Source of the DNA: Sphagnum magellanicum | Taxonomy: Eukaryota; Streptophyta; Sphagnopsida; Sphagnales; Sphagnaceae | Length of the DNA: 64,000 nt | NCBI GenBank assembly: GCA_021904315.1 | Contig: CM038923.1 | Location: 18,048,038 to 18,112,037, forward strand | Direction of reading: 5' to 3' | Shown: piece by piece, positions 33,480 through 46,077 of the stretch | Layout of the letters: each line of letters starts with the position of its first letter | Position numbering within the stretch: position 1 is the stretch's first letter | Notes under the pieces: model-generated | The model's database searches: none | Seen by the model: the letters and a program-made list of their open reading frames with translations, nothing else | Told to the model about the DNA's origin: nothing | Translations under genes and position numbers: made by a program

Positions 33480-35173
33480 TCATTCAAAACGCCCTAAAAA
33501 AAGAAGAGAGGAAACAGGTTAATGTTGGCAGGCAGGCATTTGTTGGGATTCTCACATTGAAGTTCATAGCAAAGCAAAACACGAACCTCACATATCTGAG
33601 TGCAATGCTCCCAAAAACTCATTCCTCACCTTTAATTACAAGTACCAAAAACAAGCCAGAGGTTGTCATGCATGCTAATTAGAATGTGATTGGGTTGATG
33701 GGCTCAAAGAGGATATGATGGACATAAACTACCTTGGAGGACAGACAGTTGAGCTGATAAACGTTTTCCATAGAGGTCACCTAGTTGCCTTTTCTTGTTC
33801 TTCAGAAAGACAAGATCCTTGCTCTTTTGTGGGACTGCAGCTCTTCCAGTCACCATCTGAACACTGCCTTTCTTGAGCTCCAGCCTATGGAGTCCTGATC
33901 ATCTCAACCCAAATGCCCACATGCAGGATTAGTCACCAAAGCTTCACAGAGATCAGGATCACAGTCAGTTTAGCAATTTAGATGGTTGTTGAATCTACAA
34001 CTACTCTCCCTGTTGTGTATCATGTTGTGTGTTACCTTTTGCAAAACATGTTAAGTAGTGTATCTATGACACAAAAGGTTCTCATCGCTTGTAGCTGCAT
34101 AAGGACCATGCAATCAGCTGTTTATAAATCCAGAAGGGACTTCTTGAAGAAGCTTGAAGAAGGAACACATGAACAGCTTTACCTTTTGTGCATGTGAAAT
34201 CCTGAAATGCACCAGGGGGTAATGTATCAAACTCGATACCTAAGGGAGGTCCATCCTCTCGCAATGGTCCACATAATTGCATTTCAACAGCTGCAATAGC
34301 AACCAGTTCATTGGCTTCTGTACTGGTAAAAACTTCTGGTTCTGGGTTTGGTCTCCATAGTTGCAACATCTTCGTGTGTTCTTTTGGTTGTGGCATGATT
34401 TCTCCCCTTGTGACAGTAATAGGTTTTTGCATCTTCTCATCTTTGGGTTTTGGAACTTTGCTATTTGAGCCATTCATGACATTCCAACTCTCAATAATGA
34501 TCACATCATCATCATTATCATCATCTTGGTCTTGGAGTGTGGCAATTGGATATTGATCCTTTGGACATACATCTTCTCTGCCATTAAGATTGACTTGTGT
34601 ATCCTTTACCAATTCAGGTTCATCACTCTGCATCTCACTCTTGTTATGATTCCCATGCAATGTCAGTTGATCATCTTCAATGCCATCGCGCCTGTCCTTA
34701 CGACGGCGATGAGTGAACCAAACTTGTAGCTGCTTTTCTGACAATCCAACTTCCTTGGTAAGCCCTGCTCGGAATGCAATTGATGGATATTTATTCTCTG
34801 CTCCACAATACAGAAAGACCAAAAGGACATATGCTTAGAGGTTTGCTTCCAATTCTTGCAAAATACTCAGCACAAAAGCCGTGACAAGTAACTGAATGGT
34901 AATACCATCTTTTGGTGCCAGTATCTTCCATCTCTTCCTGGAGCATTCTTAGACCTAGAAACAAAACAGAAGAGAATTTTGGATGCACATTTGCTTGACA
35001 GCTTGACTATTCTCACATCAGACGATATAAGAAATGTGGTGAATATTGCAGAATAAGTTCATACCAGCATACACTTTCTCCAGAAGTTCAAGCTGAAAGG
35101 CACTCTTCTTCTGTCTAGAACTCCTTTTTTGCTGTTCTGGTGATGCACCTGGTGAAGAATCATCAGATGCCAT
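33480..35173 (-). CDS. RINGLET-type homeodomain protein, N-terminal part only
   Basis: Matches the N-terminus of plant RLT proteins, which pair with ISWI remodellers in the nucleus. Exons (minus): 35065-35173, 34183-34797, 33733-33894, 33480-33493; all GT-AG, phase 1 throughout, 299 aa. The homeodomain spans about residues 17-73: RQKKSAFQLELLEKVYA, then KEVGLSEKQLQVWFTHRRRK in helix 3. WF-x-HRR instead of WFQNRR is typical of RLT. Around 205-234, PLREDGPPLGIEFDTLPPGAF is the conserved RLT motif downstream of the homeodomain. Between them is an acidic run (DDDNDDD). Exons 3-4 have no match I can name, and exon 4 stops after four residues. RLT proteins run well over 1,000 aa with DDT and WHIM domains, none of which I find here. 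Either the gene is truncated, or my last exons are wrong and the rest lies far away or is lost. Exons 1-2 are firm. Confidence 0.75.
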
Positions 35174-37000
35174 TCAAGCCTCTTGGACCTGGAAGAAAAT
35201 AGAAAGTGTGTGCTTGAGTCAGGGCATCTCATTTGAGGATGACAATGAGCACTGCAAGTCAAATTGTAATAACAGCAAACAGGAAGCATAACAATCAAGG
35301 TTTGGAGGCAAGACTAAATGGACCTGCAGGGGAAGGACTGTACTGATGGTGAAATTTGACAATCCAAAAAAGATCAAGCGAATGGAGCAGAAGAAGCACA
35401 ACTCTGTTATCCAATAAGCATCTTTTGAGCAACAAGAGCCATCTCTGTCTCCATACAGAATCCCCTTCTAGTCAATGAAGCAATTGCAGAAGTCCCCACA
35501 TGCAAATTGTTTTTCAAGCTCACTATTGCTCACATCGAGCAAACACAGTATTTCAGTCCACAAAGACAGCAAACAGGTTTTTCTTTGGATCAATCTCCCT
35601 GCTGAAAATGGTCAAGGAAATGCTCAAACTTTTATTTGAAACCCCAAGACCTTCACATCAAAGTCCTCTCTTCAAAAGTCCTCTCTTCATCTCAAGCAAA
35701 GCAAACTTTGTATTTTTATTGGGTACTTAGGAAAACAGAAGCTCACAAAACTCAAGCTCTTCTTCAAACAACCAGACTTTTACTGCACATCACTCAAAAA
35801 CAAAAACAAAGTTTTCCTGAATCCCAGCTTCCAAAACAAAACAAAAATAAAGCAAACTTCACACACCAAAAAAGCTCAAACTAAACAAAAATTTCTTTCT
35901 TTCCTATTCAAACCTCACATTAAACTGCACCTCAAAAGGTGAAAGAAAACAAAAACCATTGCTGTTTCTTCTTTCCAACCTCGGTACACAAGAACAAGTA
36001 CTTCATTAGGAAATGCAGAATGCAGACCTAAACCTTACCCATAAACTGGAAAACAACAAAACTGCAGTCATCATCAATGCAAGAAGGATTGGAAAAGACA
36101 TCAGTAAACCCAAAATACAAACAAACGTAGTGCAGTTAGTAGTACTACTACTCACAGTGAAGATGATGACATTTGTACTATTGTGGCAGCAGCTTGCATC
36201 CTGCAGACAAACAGCTAGAGAGGCAAAGAAAAAAAAGGCAGTATAGGTAGCAGCAGCAGTAGTGATGGTGGAAGTAATCACACAGAAAATCCAGCACTGA
36301 TTTGTTGTGTATGCATGTGTATATTTGTACATGGGTGTTTGTTGTTCTGATGATGGACAATCACGCAAAGTGTCATAAGTAATAAAAATCCCTTGATCAA
36401 TAAATGAGGTGGTAAAGCAAAGAGCAAAGTTTTGTTGGCTCTAGCCTGTGTCATGGAGAGACCATGGAACTCCCCAACAGTGTAGTTTTTCATTTGGTCC
36501 CACATCTCGAGGAATGTTGGCCATGTGTTACTTACCATGAATTGAAATGTGAGTTCATTTTCTGGGAACCTCATGGAACATTTCCTATTAATTTTTATTG
36601 TTACTGGTTTGAATGTTTGAACTTTGAACTTGCCATAAGGGCGCAGTAGAGCCAATGTGTGATGAGCCCTTGTTTTTCTACTGCAATCATCATGAGGCCA
36701 AAAAATGTGTTTTTCTGCTGCAGTCATCATCAAAGCCAAACATATATTGTCTGTGTACAACACGAGTGTTGTGGGTGGTGGTGGTGGTGGTGGCAGTCTG
36801 GGTACATTATATCTGTGTATGTATAGGCATGCATTCAAGGCTGTCACAATTTGTGTTGCATTCTGGATATATACAACTACAGTGTTCTCCTTTTTTCAAG
36901 GGCTCCATAAAACATGTAATTACTCCACTTCGTGCAGTGAGTGTTGTATAAGCTGAAATTTCCAGTTTATACTTTCTAGGATTAAGTTGAAGCGTTGATT
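35174..37000 (-). other. Upstream region of the homeodomain gene
   Basis: Probable 5' leader and promoter on the minus strand, with A-rich and pyrimidine-rich runs (35800-35960). The 189-codon minus frame 36278-36847 encodes a run of prolines from a GGT microsatellite (36775-36795) and no known motif, so I do not call it a gene. Confidence 0.35.
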
Positions 37001-38473
37001 TAGTTAGCTCGGTTTTTGCTTTAGTTAGATTGTTGGGGTGGGGGAAGTGGGGCAGGGGGAAAGGAGCTGTTTGTGTGTGATGTGTGTAGAGGTTGTTATG
37101 CCTGTACACTCGCATGTCAACTTGTTATACTCTTTGGTTTTTATTGTGACAGCTATGGCCAAAACATCAGCCCTGGAAGATTTCAGATTTGTGGCGGTGA
37201 TGGGTTGCCTTCCAAGTTCCTACTAGGAGATGGTCTCTTATTTCCTGGTAAATTAGATTTTTCAATCTTTGGTTGAATCAGAGCTTAAAATACACCAGAG
37301 GAAAGGTCCCAATGGGATGCAACCTTAAACATTTATGTAAGGGGAATAATCCGTCTGACATGCTTGGGCTATTCAATTGAGTGTAGGATAATTGACCCCA
37401 AGGATTTCAGAAATGAGGGGCCTAGGATTAGGTGGTAGCCCAAGTCCAGCCTCACAATTCAGGAATATCCCCAATCCATTTGCCCTACACATTGTAAAGC
37501 ATGAGACACATGTTATTGTGGTCCTAAACATATGTAGATCACAAGGATCTATGAGGCTGGAGGAGCAAGAGACACCTTAGGCCCACAAAAGGCCTTTTAC
37601 ACCCATTTGGTGCCTCCTATGTTTGAGGAGGCATTATTAATGTATGCAAGTTTGCCCTCCAAACATACTAGGAAATTGGACATTCACCACTTGGGGTCAC
37701 ATATGTTGTGACAGGCAAACCGAAATTTTACTAGTTGTGATTAGTGAACTACCAAGAAATCAATTAACTCAAATCTCAATTAAAAGAAATGAATAAATAT
37801 CAAGGAATCATGAATTCCATCGTGTTAAAATCTTAATCGAATGCTAAAATCATTGACATGATGTGAGAAGTGAAGGGTGGTACTGGCCACTGGTGTACAA
37901 GCATATTGACAATGCAGCCTTGAAAGAGAGGATGAGCTTGACAAGCTTAGGGGAGGGCTTGCAACACCATGTGATAGTTCAAGAGTAGGGTTTAGTTAGG
38001 GGAAAGCAGGCCAACCTGACCATGTGACACTTTTATTTTCCAGTTGTGCCTTCCAGTTATAGTTAAATGTATGTACTTCTCCACAAGAAAGAAGAAGGTT
38101 TGATTTTTTAAAATGGCCACTTCTGGTTAGAAATTCAATAAAATAGAAAATACAACTACCTATCTGTCAATATTATCTTGGTAACCAATTCCCACAATTA
38201 TTTTCGTATGTTAATTTTCCTACCTCCCCATATTAGAGACGCCTCAGTCATTTCTCTTCATAAGGGGATTCTATCTTTCAACTGGTTCTTTTAAGGAGAA
38301 ATGGATTAAAATTGTTATAACATGTTTGCGTGCAGGGACTTGCTAGATTTGAACCCCTAAACCTCCTGTGGTTCTTGCTTGGTCTTTCGCCTGTTCACTT
38401 CAGCTATCATCTCTGCTCTCTTTTCTCTAATTGCTTGAGGTTCTCAAGTTTGAGTCTCCCTTATCACAACAAC

Positions 38474-38741
38474 CTGTGTTGGGTGGTTCTTAGAATGAGG
38501 GACTGATACCCATCAGTTATCAACTCGGGTATATGGATACTTGTCAGTTCTCAAAATTTATCAAATAATTGGATTTGGTATGTAGCCACGGTTCTTAAAA
38601 AAAATTTGAAGTCTTTCATGAAAATCCGCGATCTTTTTAGGTTTTTGAAATAACCAAAACTGGTAGTTCCTTGATTCTGGTTTCTTTTCAAATAACCGGA
38701 ATCAGCACATCTTTAAAAATTCCAAGGATTGCCCAACACTA
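38474..38741. mobile_element. hAT-like MITE (268 bp)
   Basis: The left end reads CTGTGTTGGGTGGTTCTTAG and the right end, reversed, TAGTGTTGGGCAATCCTTGG; after the first two bases they share GTGTTGGG and most of the next dozen bases. The GTTGGG core matches the ends of hAT-1 and hAT-2. There is no coding capacity. I could not find a clean 8-bp target duplication, so the outer limits may be off by a few bases. Confidence 0.6.
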
Positions 38742-39034
38742 ATGAGGATAGAGGGACTAGTGTTTGGCAAGTAGCATATTTTAAAAAGATGAACCAAGTT
38801 TGTACATCTGAAATCTTGAGGGGTTTGCTACTAGCTGAACCCTAGCAGGTAAAGAGACTTTCAAATTAAATACACATCAAACTTTTCACAACATACTCAC
38901 ATTGAGCTCACATCCATTCATGTTGTTGTCACAGATGATATCATATAACCTACCTTAATATATAGATAACATATCTTAATTTTTAATAATTAATAAATAA
39001 ATTAAGATACTGTATTTAATGTAAATTGTTGTTC

Positions 39035-39195
39035 ATGGATGAAGTTCATCCATAAATATTCATTTGTCATTCATAGTGGATAAATTTTATTCATAAGCGT
39101 TCATATTTCATTCAATTGATGAAATTTTTTTGGTTGATTTTTCATTTATAATGAACAAAGTTCATTCATCATTGTTCAATTTTCATTCATAATGT
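39035..39195. repeat. TTCAT-rich degenerate repeat
   Basis: Words such as TTCATTCAT, TTCATCCATAA and TTCATTTATAATG recur about ten times in 160 bp. No gene is indicated. Confidence 0.55.
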
Positions 39196-42100
39196 GCAAT
39201 TAAGAAAGTGCTTAGCAAGGTTCATTAAACAATAGGTCATATGCAAACTTCTATGAAAGCTTTCAAGGAAACTTTTTTGAATTAAATCCCTAACAAGTGA
39301 AAGCATAGTTAGAAAAACAATTTGGACCGTCATAGTCATAGTGTTTTTGAATTCTATATGTAATTAAAATGTAAAATCATATTCCACATTAAAATTGTCA
39401 ATTTTTTAGTTACGTCTAGACTTTACTAGGAACTGTATTAAAATTCATGAATGAATTTTTTTAAAAACTAGAATCGTGCTGAACTTTTAAACTAATTAGA
39501 CTCTCCTGATTGTAGAATAAAACATTTACTTGCGAATTCAAAAAATATAACCATATTATATATATATAAAGGGAAAACATCACATGAGGCATTTCAAAAT
39601 AAAATGCATTGAAACTTTCCTTATAGAAAAAATATAATTTTTTAAATTTAATATTTCATAATCAAGTTTTATTGATCCATTTTATTCAAAATTTCATGTT
39701 TTTACATGAATTTTGATCAAGTATATGTTTAATCATGTACACATTTGAAGTTGTCCATATTTTCAAATGAAAATACCAGGAAATGAAAATTATGTATATA
39801 AGCTATTAATTATTAAAATGCAATAGTTTTAGTTAGTGTTAAACTAAACTTTCAAAAGATCAAAAGTGAATTACCTAACCATGCTTTCACCCCAACATGT
39901 ATAAATAGGTAATATTCACCATTACCTTTAGTTTATTCAAAATTGATTTGTGATGCAATGTTTTGCTTTATCTTCTTTTTTTTCATGTGTGTTGATCATT
40001 TCATATTTTGAATAAAATTTTATTTAAGTATTATTCTCACATATCCTATGTCCTTATTTTAGATCATTGTGTTTTGTGATTGGATTTACGTTTAACTAGT
40101 TTTTTTATTAGAGTTTGTTTTAATTCTTGTGCATGATGGGAAACATTTGGTCATGGTAATTTTTGTGCTTGGGACAATTCTAGCTTTAGCTAGGGTGTAT
40201 GGCTTATGGGTTGACTTATCTTAAACTCAATGTTTTATTTGTTCTAAAAGCAATTTTCAAAACATTTTGAATTTAAGCTAGAACTCCACTATCTTTCAAT
40301 AATGACCTTGTTTCCATGAATGTACACAACCCATTGATTTGATGGGTGTCCAATTTTAGCAATATGTTCATGGCAACGAGCATACATGGACAAATGATGC
40401 CCTGCAAGACATTTTCACATCTATCACTTGAAAGGCGATGGGGAAATTGGGGAGGGTCTTGCATTTTGGTAATTCCTTCAAATGAAGGTTTCCTCAACCT
40501 AAAGAAATGGGCCAAGTTTCATTTACATCAGGCAAACATGGTGAAGAGTGTAACGGCAAAACAAGTGGCAATTGAAAGCAAGTGTCATAATTTCCCACCA
40601 AGGAAATTTTAACTCCAACTAAAAACATAAAATCTTGGTGAAATCATAAATTATATTTTATTGTGATGCTGAAATGGTGTTGAAATTTTTATTTGTGGAT
40701 GTGAGAAGATAAACTGTGTAAACCCTAAAAGGCAATGGATGTGAGGCAAAAGGTGCCAAAGTACAAAGCGGTTACACATCATCAAAAATTGTGGATGCAA
40801 AACTTGATGTATTGTGTTCCTTTTTATGTTTTGTTTGTTTGCAAGTTTATTGTATTCAATTTGTGCTCTTCAATTGAATTAAACTGCTGAATTGGTGTTG
40901 GTGATGGAGTGGGTTCGTTGCTAATTTTTGGTGGGTTCTTGAATGAAAATGTGGATCATGAAGCTAAAGGCGGATTGGTGTAATAGATTTGCTGAAGGCT
41001 CGAAAGGTCAGAACAAGAACTATAACAAGGGAATGCCGGTTTTTAATTCGGGGCAGAGTGCAAGAAAGCTAAATTCTTCTTTTGAAGATGCAAGTGTGAT
41101 TTGTTTTTGAGAGTGTTATTAGTAGAAACACATGGGGAAGAATGCCCCACCGTCGATCTTTAAGCTTTCTTTCCTGGAATAGACTTTTTGTTGTGTCATA
41201 GACTTCAGGAAAGAAATACAAGGGTCTAGCTATGGAAGTCATGAACCATAATAAGGGAAGGGATCACTACGTCTAGGATTTCATGAATAGTCAATTGTGC
41301 CAAGATCGTTGTGTTGAGTGTTGTTTCGGTTGTTGTAAGTTTATTTGTGATTGAAGGCAAGAGTACCTTTGCAAGAGCTCCGAGGAAATGTACCATGTGG
41401 ACGGGAGTGGGATTCATGAAATTCTGATGTTGTGCTATCTAGTAAATTGGTCATTCTCTATTCACTTTCAATGGGATGAAATAGGGGCATTTGTTGGGAA
41501 TTTGAGCTTAATGTTGAGTGATGAGTTGCCACAACAATGAACAATTGGCTATTGAGAGGAAATCAGGAGTGATATGATCCCTTGAGGTCTATAGTCCTTA
41601 TGTTGCACGAGTCATAGAAAAACAAGGTTTAGAAATTGGCAATGTTGCCTTCAATTTGATGTTACTCTGATGAATCCATGATTAGTAAATAGTAAATTTA
41701 TTGATTATGTTAGGATGTCTTCTAATCAATATACCCTCTTTTTGGCGACATTATAATGTTCATTCATTTTACATTGGGAAGTTGGGCCTAGGTCCTTATG
41801 TCATATCCAACTTGGGCTTAGTGTTGCTTTGCACTTTTAGTGACAATCAACTACTTTTTTTATTTTCTAATATTTTCACATGGTTTTCAATAGTTCATCA
41901 TTATTTATGTAATTTTCAATTTTAATTTAAATTAATATAAATATCATGGACATGAAAAAAAATGTGTTAATTTCTCTGGTGGGTAGGGGAAAGGAATGAA
42001 ATAATTATTAGAATCAAAGATAGTTATTAGGAAAAAAAAAAGATCATTAGACTTGAAAATGAGATAATTAAACTTGTTTCTGAAATTATCTTTAGAATTG

Positions 42101-42710
42101 TTTAGGGATGATTATATAATAAAATTTGAAAAATCACTCATATATACCAATTATTCATTCCTCTTGTCATTAAAATTTCAACATTTTTGTCACATGACTA
42201 CTTGCGTAGGTCAAGACTAATTTCTCATGCAAGTAATATAAACAAGTAGCTTTTATGGTACGTTCAAACTTCAAACTCAAAAATTTGCTTTCTTGGATAT
42301 AGAACTTCTGATAACACACTTGCATTTCTATCAAACATGCCCATCCATCATATATATGCACACATAATACTCACACATTGAATCAAGTTGGAGCCAAAAA
42401 AATTATGCCCTAATCTCACACCAATGCATAATCCCTTCTCTAAGAGCAAACCCAATAAACCCAAAACCCTCCACCAAATGGCCCAATCTGTCCAAGAAAG
42501 GGAGCAGGCACACTTTGTGGCAAATTGCCCCAATATGTACTCGGATACCCCCTAGGGTTTTCCATGCTCTTTGGATGACCGGGAGATTGAGGGGCAAGAA
42601 GGGGCACATTGAACCAGCACCCACCAGCACACCATCCACTAGATGCCTGTTATTACTCAGTGGTGGATGAACCTCAGCTGAGTTAATATTTAGTTTCACC
42701 TTGGTAACCA

Positions 42711-42846
42711 ATTCTGTAGGAAATAGGTCTCCTATATAGGTAGATAGGTAGGAAAATAGGTAACTAATAGGTAAGTAGATGGTTCATACATAGGTAAAGG
42801 GTGTTTTTACTACCTGCCTACTAACAACCTGTTTGTGTAGGTTAAA
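42711..42846. repeat. TAGGTA/CCTA-rich block
   Basis: TAGGTAGATAGGTAGG-type words followed by CTACCTGCCTACTAAC-type words, facing each other like the body of the SINE at 25.8 kb. No tRNA-like head is visible, so this may be a truncated copy or a simple repeat. Confidence 0.5.
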
Positions 42847-42969
42847 AAAAAATGCAACTGAGCTAAACACCATGGTTAGCTAGGGAACAGAAAAGCTGTT
42901 TCCTGACCACTTACCATTCATCCATCATGGTGGGTGCTGGTTCACTGTGGCCGGGAAGAAGTACACTGG

Positions 42970-43039
42970 ACTAATTAGGGTTTTGCTGTGAGGTTCAGTG
43001 CACTACTAATTATGGTTTTGTTGCGAGGTTTGGTGCACT
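42970..43039. repeat. 35-bp tandem duplication in the D27-like gene leader
   Basis: Copies 42970-43004 and 43005-43039 both start ACTAATTA and end GGTGCACT or CAGTGCACT, with about five differences. They lie about 200 bp upstream of the presumed start codon, so they may affect the promoter or leader. Confidence 0.88.
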
Positions 43040-43237
43040 GCATCCATTCTGTCGAACAAAACTGTGTCACGAAGAAATTTGGGTCACGATTGTTGTGTGT
43101 GGCGTAGGAGAAGCTATTGAATTATTTCGAACTGTTTTGATGGCGAGAAGTTGGTGTTTTTCTTGACCCGGAAGGGTTTTGTGTTTGGAGGAGTGAGTAA
43201 GGAGTCTTGATCTAAGTGCACCATTTTGGGGTGTGCA

Positions 43238-43559
43238 ATGGATATGGCTTCTCTGTCACTCTGCCCTCGAATATCCTTATCCACTCTTCATTCTCAAGCC
43301 GGTTCAAGCATCTTGGCAGTTCAGAGATTTAGCATGGGAGGATTGGGTTCTGGAAGTGAAAGATTCTCCAGATTGAGGAGTTCTGAAAAGCTTCTTCGAT
43401 TAAGTCAAGCTTCACAGAAATTCAGGAACAGGGGATTAGCAATGCCGCGAACTTCAACGCCTGTAATTGGAAATCCTAATTCTCTCTCTTTTTGAGCTTC
43501 ATTCACGTCGTCTACTGTCACTGTATTTCTGCACTTGATTGACATGCCTATTCTGGATC

Positions 43560-43635
<76 letters not shown>

Positions 43636-46077
43636 AAGCTGCCCTCAGGATTTCTAGGCACCCACTTTCTCCAGGATTTCTCTGACCGAAGTTGGCCACA
43701 TTCCATTCTATCAAAAAAACAATCTTTTAGAGCAATCTTGGTATGATATTTTCCGTTGAGCTTTTTGCAGCACTGACTGCACATGCTCCTTCAGCAAACG
43801 TAGTCAATCTTGAGCTGTACAACTCAGGTCCTGTAGATGTGTGATTTGTCATTTCTGCATATTATTGTGGAATTTGTGGCAATCCGTGGAGAAACCTGTG
43901 AGGCTCAAAACAGTAACACACTTATCAGGGCACATCAGAATTAGTTTCTGAGACTGTAGAAAGCTTGAAATTGGTAGAATGGACTTGAGAGCAGGTTTGC
44001 CCACTCACGCAATGTCCTCTTCTACAGTACTGTGAGTATGGTCAATTGGCTGTTGGTTTGTGCACATGATGAAATTGAAATCCATGTATACCCAAGCTAT
44101 TTAGGTTTTTGGTACATAATTCACATATTGTCAATTTCTCTAAGCTTTGCATATTTCTCATACTGACTTCTGTTTACTCATTCTCAAAGCAGGAAACATG
44201 TAAGGAGGAACTAACATACATACCTGGGCCTCTTGATGTCATCTTTTTGAATGTCTTTCGCAGCAAAATGGTTGAGGTGAGCAACTTCACCATGGAAGTC
44301 CCACATACAAGATATTCAGGCATGAGTTGTACATTGACTGGAAAGACTTTGAAAGTATCTTACTTTGAGGTGAAATGACTTTGAAGATATCGTACCTTGA
44401 GTGAAAGGACTTTGAAATAATCAATGTGCTGAGGTAATTTGGACACCAGAGCTTTAGATGGTGATGTGATGTTGAGCCTCTTGTATTTTCTGAATCAGGA
44501 GTAGATTCTGATTAGGGGGAAGTTCTTCATCTTGGAATCTAGGACAGCCACCCATACTAAGCTCAGCTTGTAAGGTGCAGGAAGTTGGTTGGGATTCTTC
44601 TAGACCAGGCTATGATGGTCTTATTGATGTTGCCAAGCGTCTTCTTCTACATTATCCTAGTCGCCAGGAAACTGAACAGGCAACGGTATGGTTCAGTTGT
44701 GATTTATGTAGATACTAGGGAAGACCTTAATCCTAGAATGTAAGAGCTGCATGTGCACATAGGACCAAATTACTCTTAAATGCTGAATTAGTGGTGATGT
44801 GGGTCGTTGACAGGTCCGAGTTTTAAGGTCCCTTTTTCCGTCATGGTTGTTGACCTTGTTCAAGAAACTTATAGCTCCTTTGGGTGATGGAAAATTGGGA
44901 GCAGTTCTTTGTGGTAATTTCTCTTTATTTGTTACTTTCTTTTTGCACTTTCTTTGCCAGGATTGCCCATGTAAGTGATTGTTTCTTCAGATGACTGAGA
45001 TCTCATTTAGGAAAACCTAATAATTCAAGTCTTTGTTGAAATTGTGTAGTTTTTATTCAGTTGCAGTTCATTGTCTCCTTTTTTTTAATCAGTGACACTT
45101 GCACTTGCTCATCCTTATCTCTTCACCAAGAACTTGAGAAAGTGTTGATCATAGTAAGTAGCAAGAGTGACGCAGGCAACAACCCAATGGCTTATGGGGC
45201 CCTGTCAGCTGAATGAAGTCCAACTTGCTGATGGATCATTGCTCTTGAGTGGGGTGAGTAATGTTGTATACTTTCAATGCATATTCCGCTGAATGGAAAT
45301 TATATTGGGAATTCTGAAATTTTTGGGTTGTTCTGAAGGTGTTAAGAAACCACACATAACAGCTATAGGTTGGTGTAAGGTGACAGGTTATGGTACAAAA
45401 ATGCAAGTATTTGGATGGAACAAAATGTGCAGGCATTTGCATTCACACCTGCAAGCTACCTACCCAGGTCTGTCTTTTTTCATCTTATATTCTTCATCTT
45501 TATTTTGAGGCCTACACAGAGAACTGATGCCTATTAACATGTGCACATGTTCAAATTGATGCATACTTGCAGTAAGTGATGTCCATGTATGTTAAGTGGT
45601 AGTCAATAGACCAGTACATCATGCTGCTCACCTTCTCCAAAACTGCGCAATCTTCACAGGCATTCATAACTGGTGATATGGGAGTTGCGTTATTAATAGA
45701 GCCAAACTATGAAGATTTCAGCTGCCAGGTATTCTTTGCATTAACCCACCATAAGTATGTCCATCACAAACAGAAGGTCTCTTTAGAACTGCCTGCCAAA
45801 ACTTATAAGCACAACACAATCCACTGGATGTTAGCTTGGCATCAGTTTGAGCTTGAAGTGGCTCAAGGGCACTGTGGAAGTGGGAGTGCAGTTCAAGTTT
45901 GGAGTCAAGGCATTGCCTGCAGCATTAGACCCTGCATTGCAAACAGGATGCCTGTCTATGTGCCCTACTGCAGCTTCCCGGTCTAGCCTCAAACAGACTA
46001 TAAATGAGACTCAGTGCCCCCAGGTAAATGGAGCTCTTTCTTTCTCTTACGGAGATGTAAATGGATCCACCAACTAG
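43238..46077 (+). CDS. DWARF27-like protein (DUF4033), plastid-type
   Basis: D27 is a plastid iron-containing isomerase that converts all-trans- to 9-cis-beta-carotene in strigolactone synthesis; D27-like paralogues have related isomerase roles. Exons: 43238-43462, 44193-44276, 44581-44685, 44814-44913, 45162-45253, 45387-45467, 45660-45728, 45892-46077; GT-AG with matching phases, 313 aa. Residues 1-75 are Ser/Arg-rich and poor in acidic residues, as in a transit peptide. Family landmarks in order are TYIPGPLDVIFLNVFRSKM, VGWDSSRPGYDGLIDVAKRL, LRSLFPSWLLTLFKKLIAPL, TTQWLMGPC, KCKYLDGTKCAGICIHTCKL (the cysteine cluster), MGVALLIEPNYEDFSCQ and FKFGVKALP. The ATG at 43238 is used because the open frame upstream of it has no earlier ATG. 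The join of exon 1 to exon 2 is the least certain. The last exon could also end at a donor at 46024. Which D27 subclade this is cannot be told by eye. Confidence 0.88.
43562..43634. repeat. (GA)n microsatellite in intron 1 of the D27-like gene
   Basis: About 73 bp of uninterrupted GA dinucleotides, 100 bp after the exon 1 donor. The Ser-Leu open frames on the minus strand come from this run. Confidence 0.97.

Larger units (their letters stand above)
37001..42700. other. AT-rich spacer, no gene recognised
   Basis: Open frames are short. The longest plausible one is 40346-40612 (+, 88 codons), with no known motif. About 40950-41110 (+) is also open and Gly/Asn/Lys-rich. A hAT-like MITE (38474-38741) and a TTCAT-rich stretch (39035-39195) are the only recognisable features. 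Confidence 0.45.

Noticed and set aside
36278-36847. 189-codon frame on the minus strand
   Set aside because: No domain, a proline run from a GGT microsatellite, and placement in the upstream region of the homeodomain gene; it is likely chance.
43499-43784. Ser-Leu-rich open frames (71 and 78 codons, minus)
   Set aside because: They are caused by the GA microsatellite in intron 1 of the D27-like gene.
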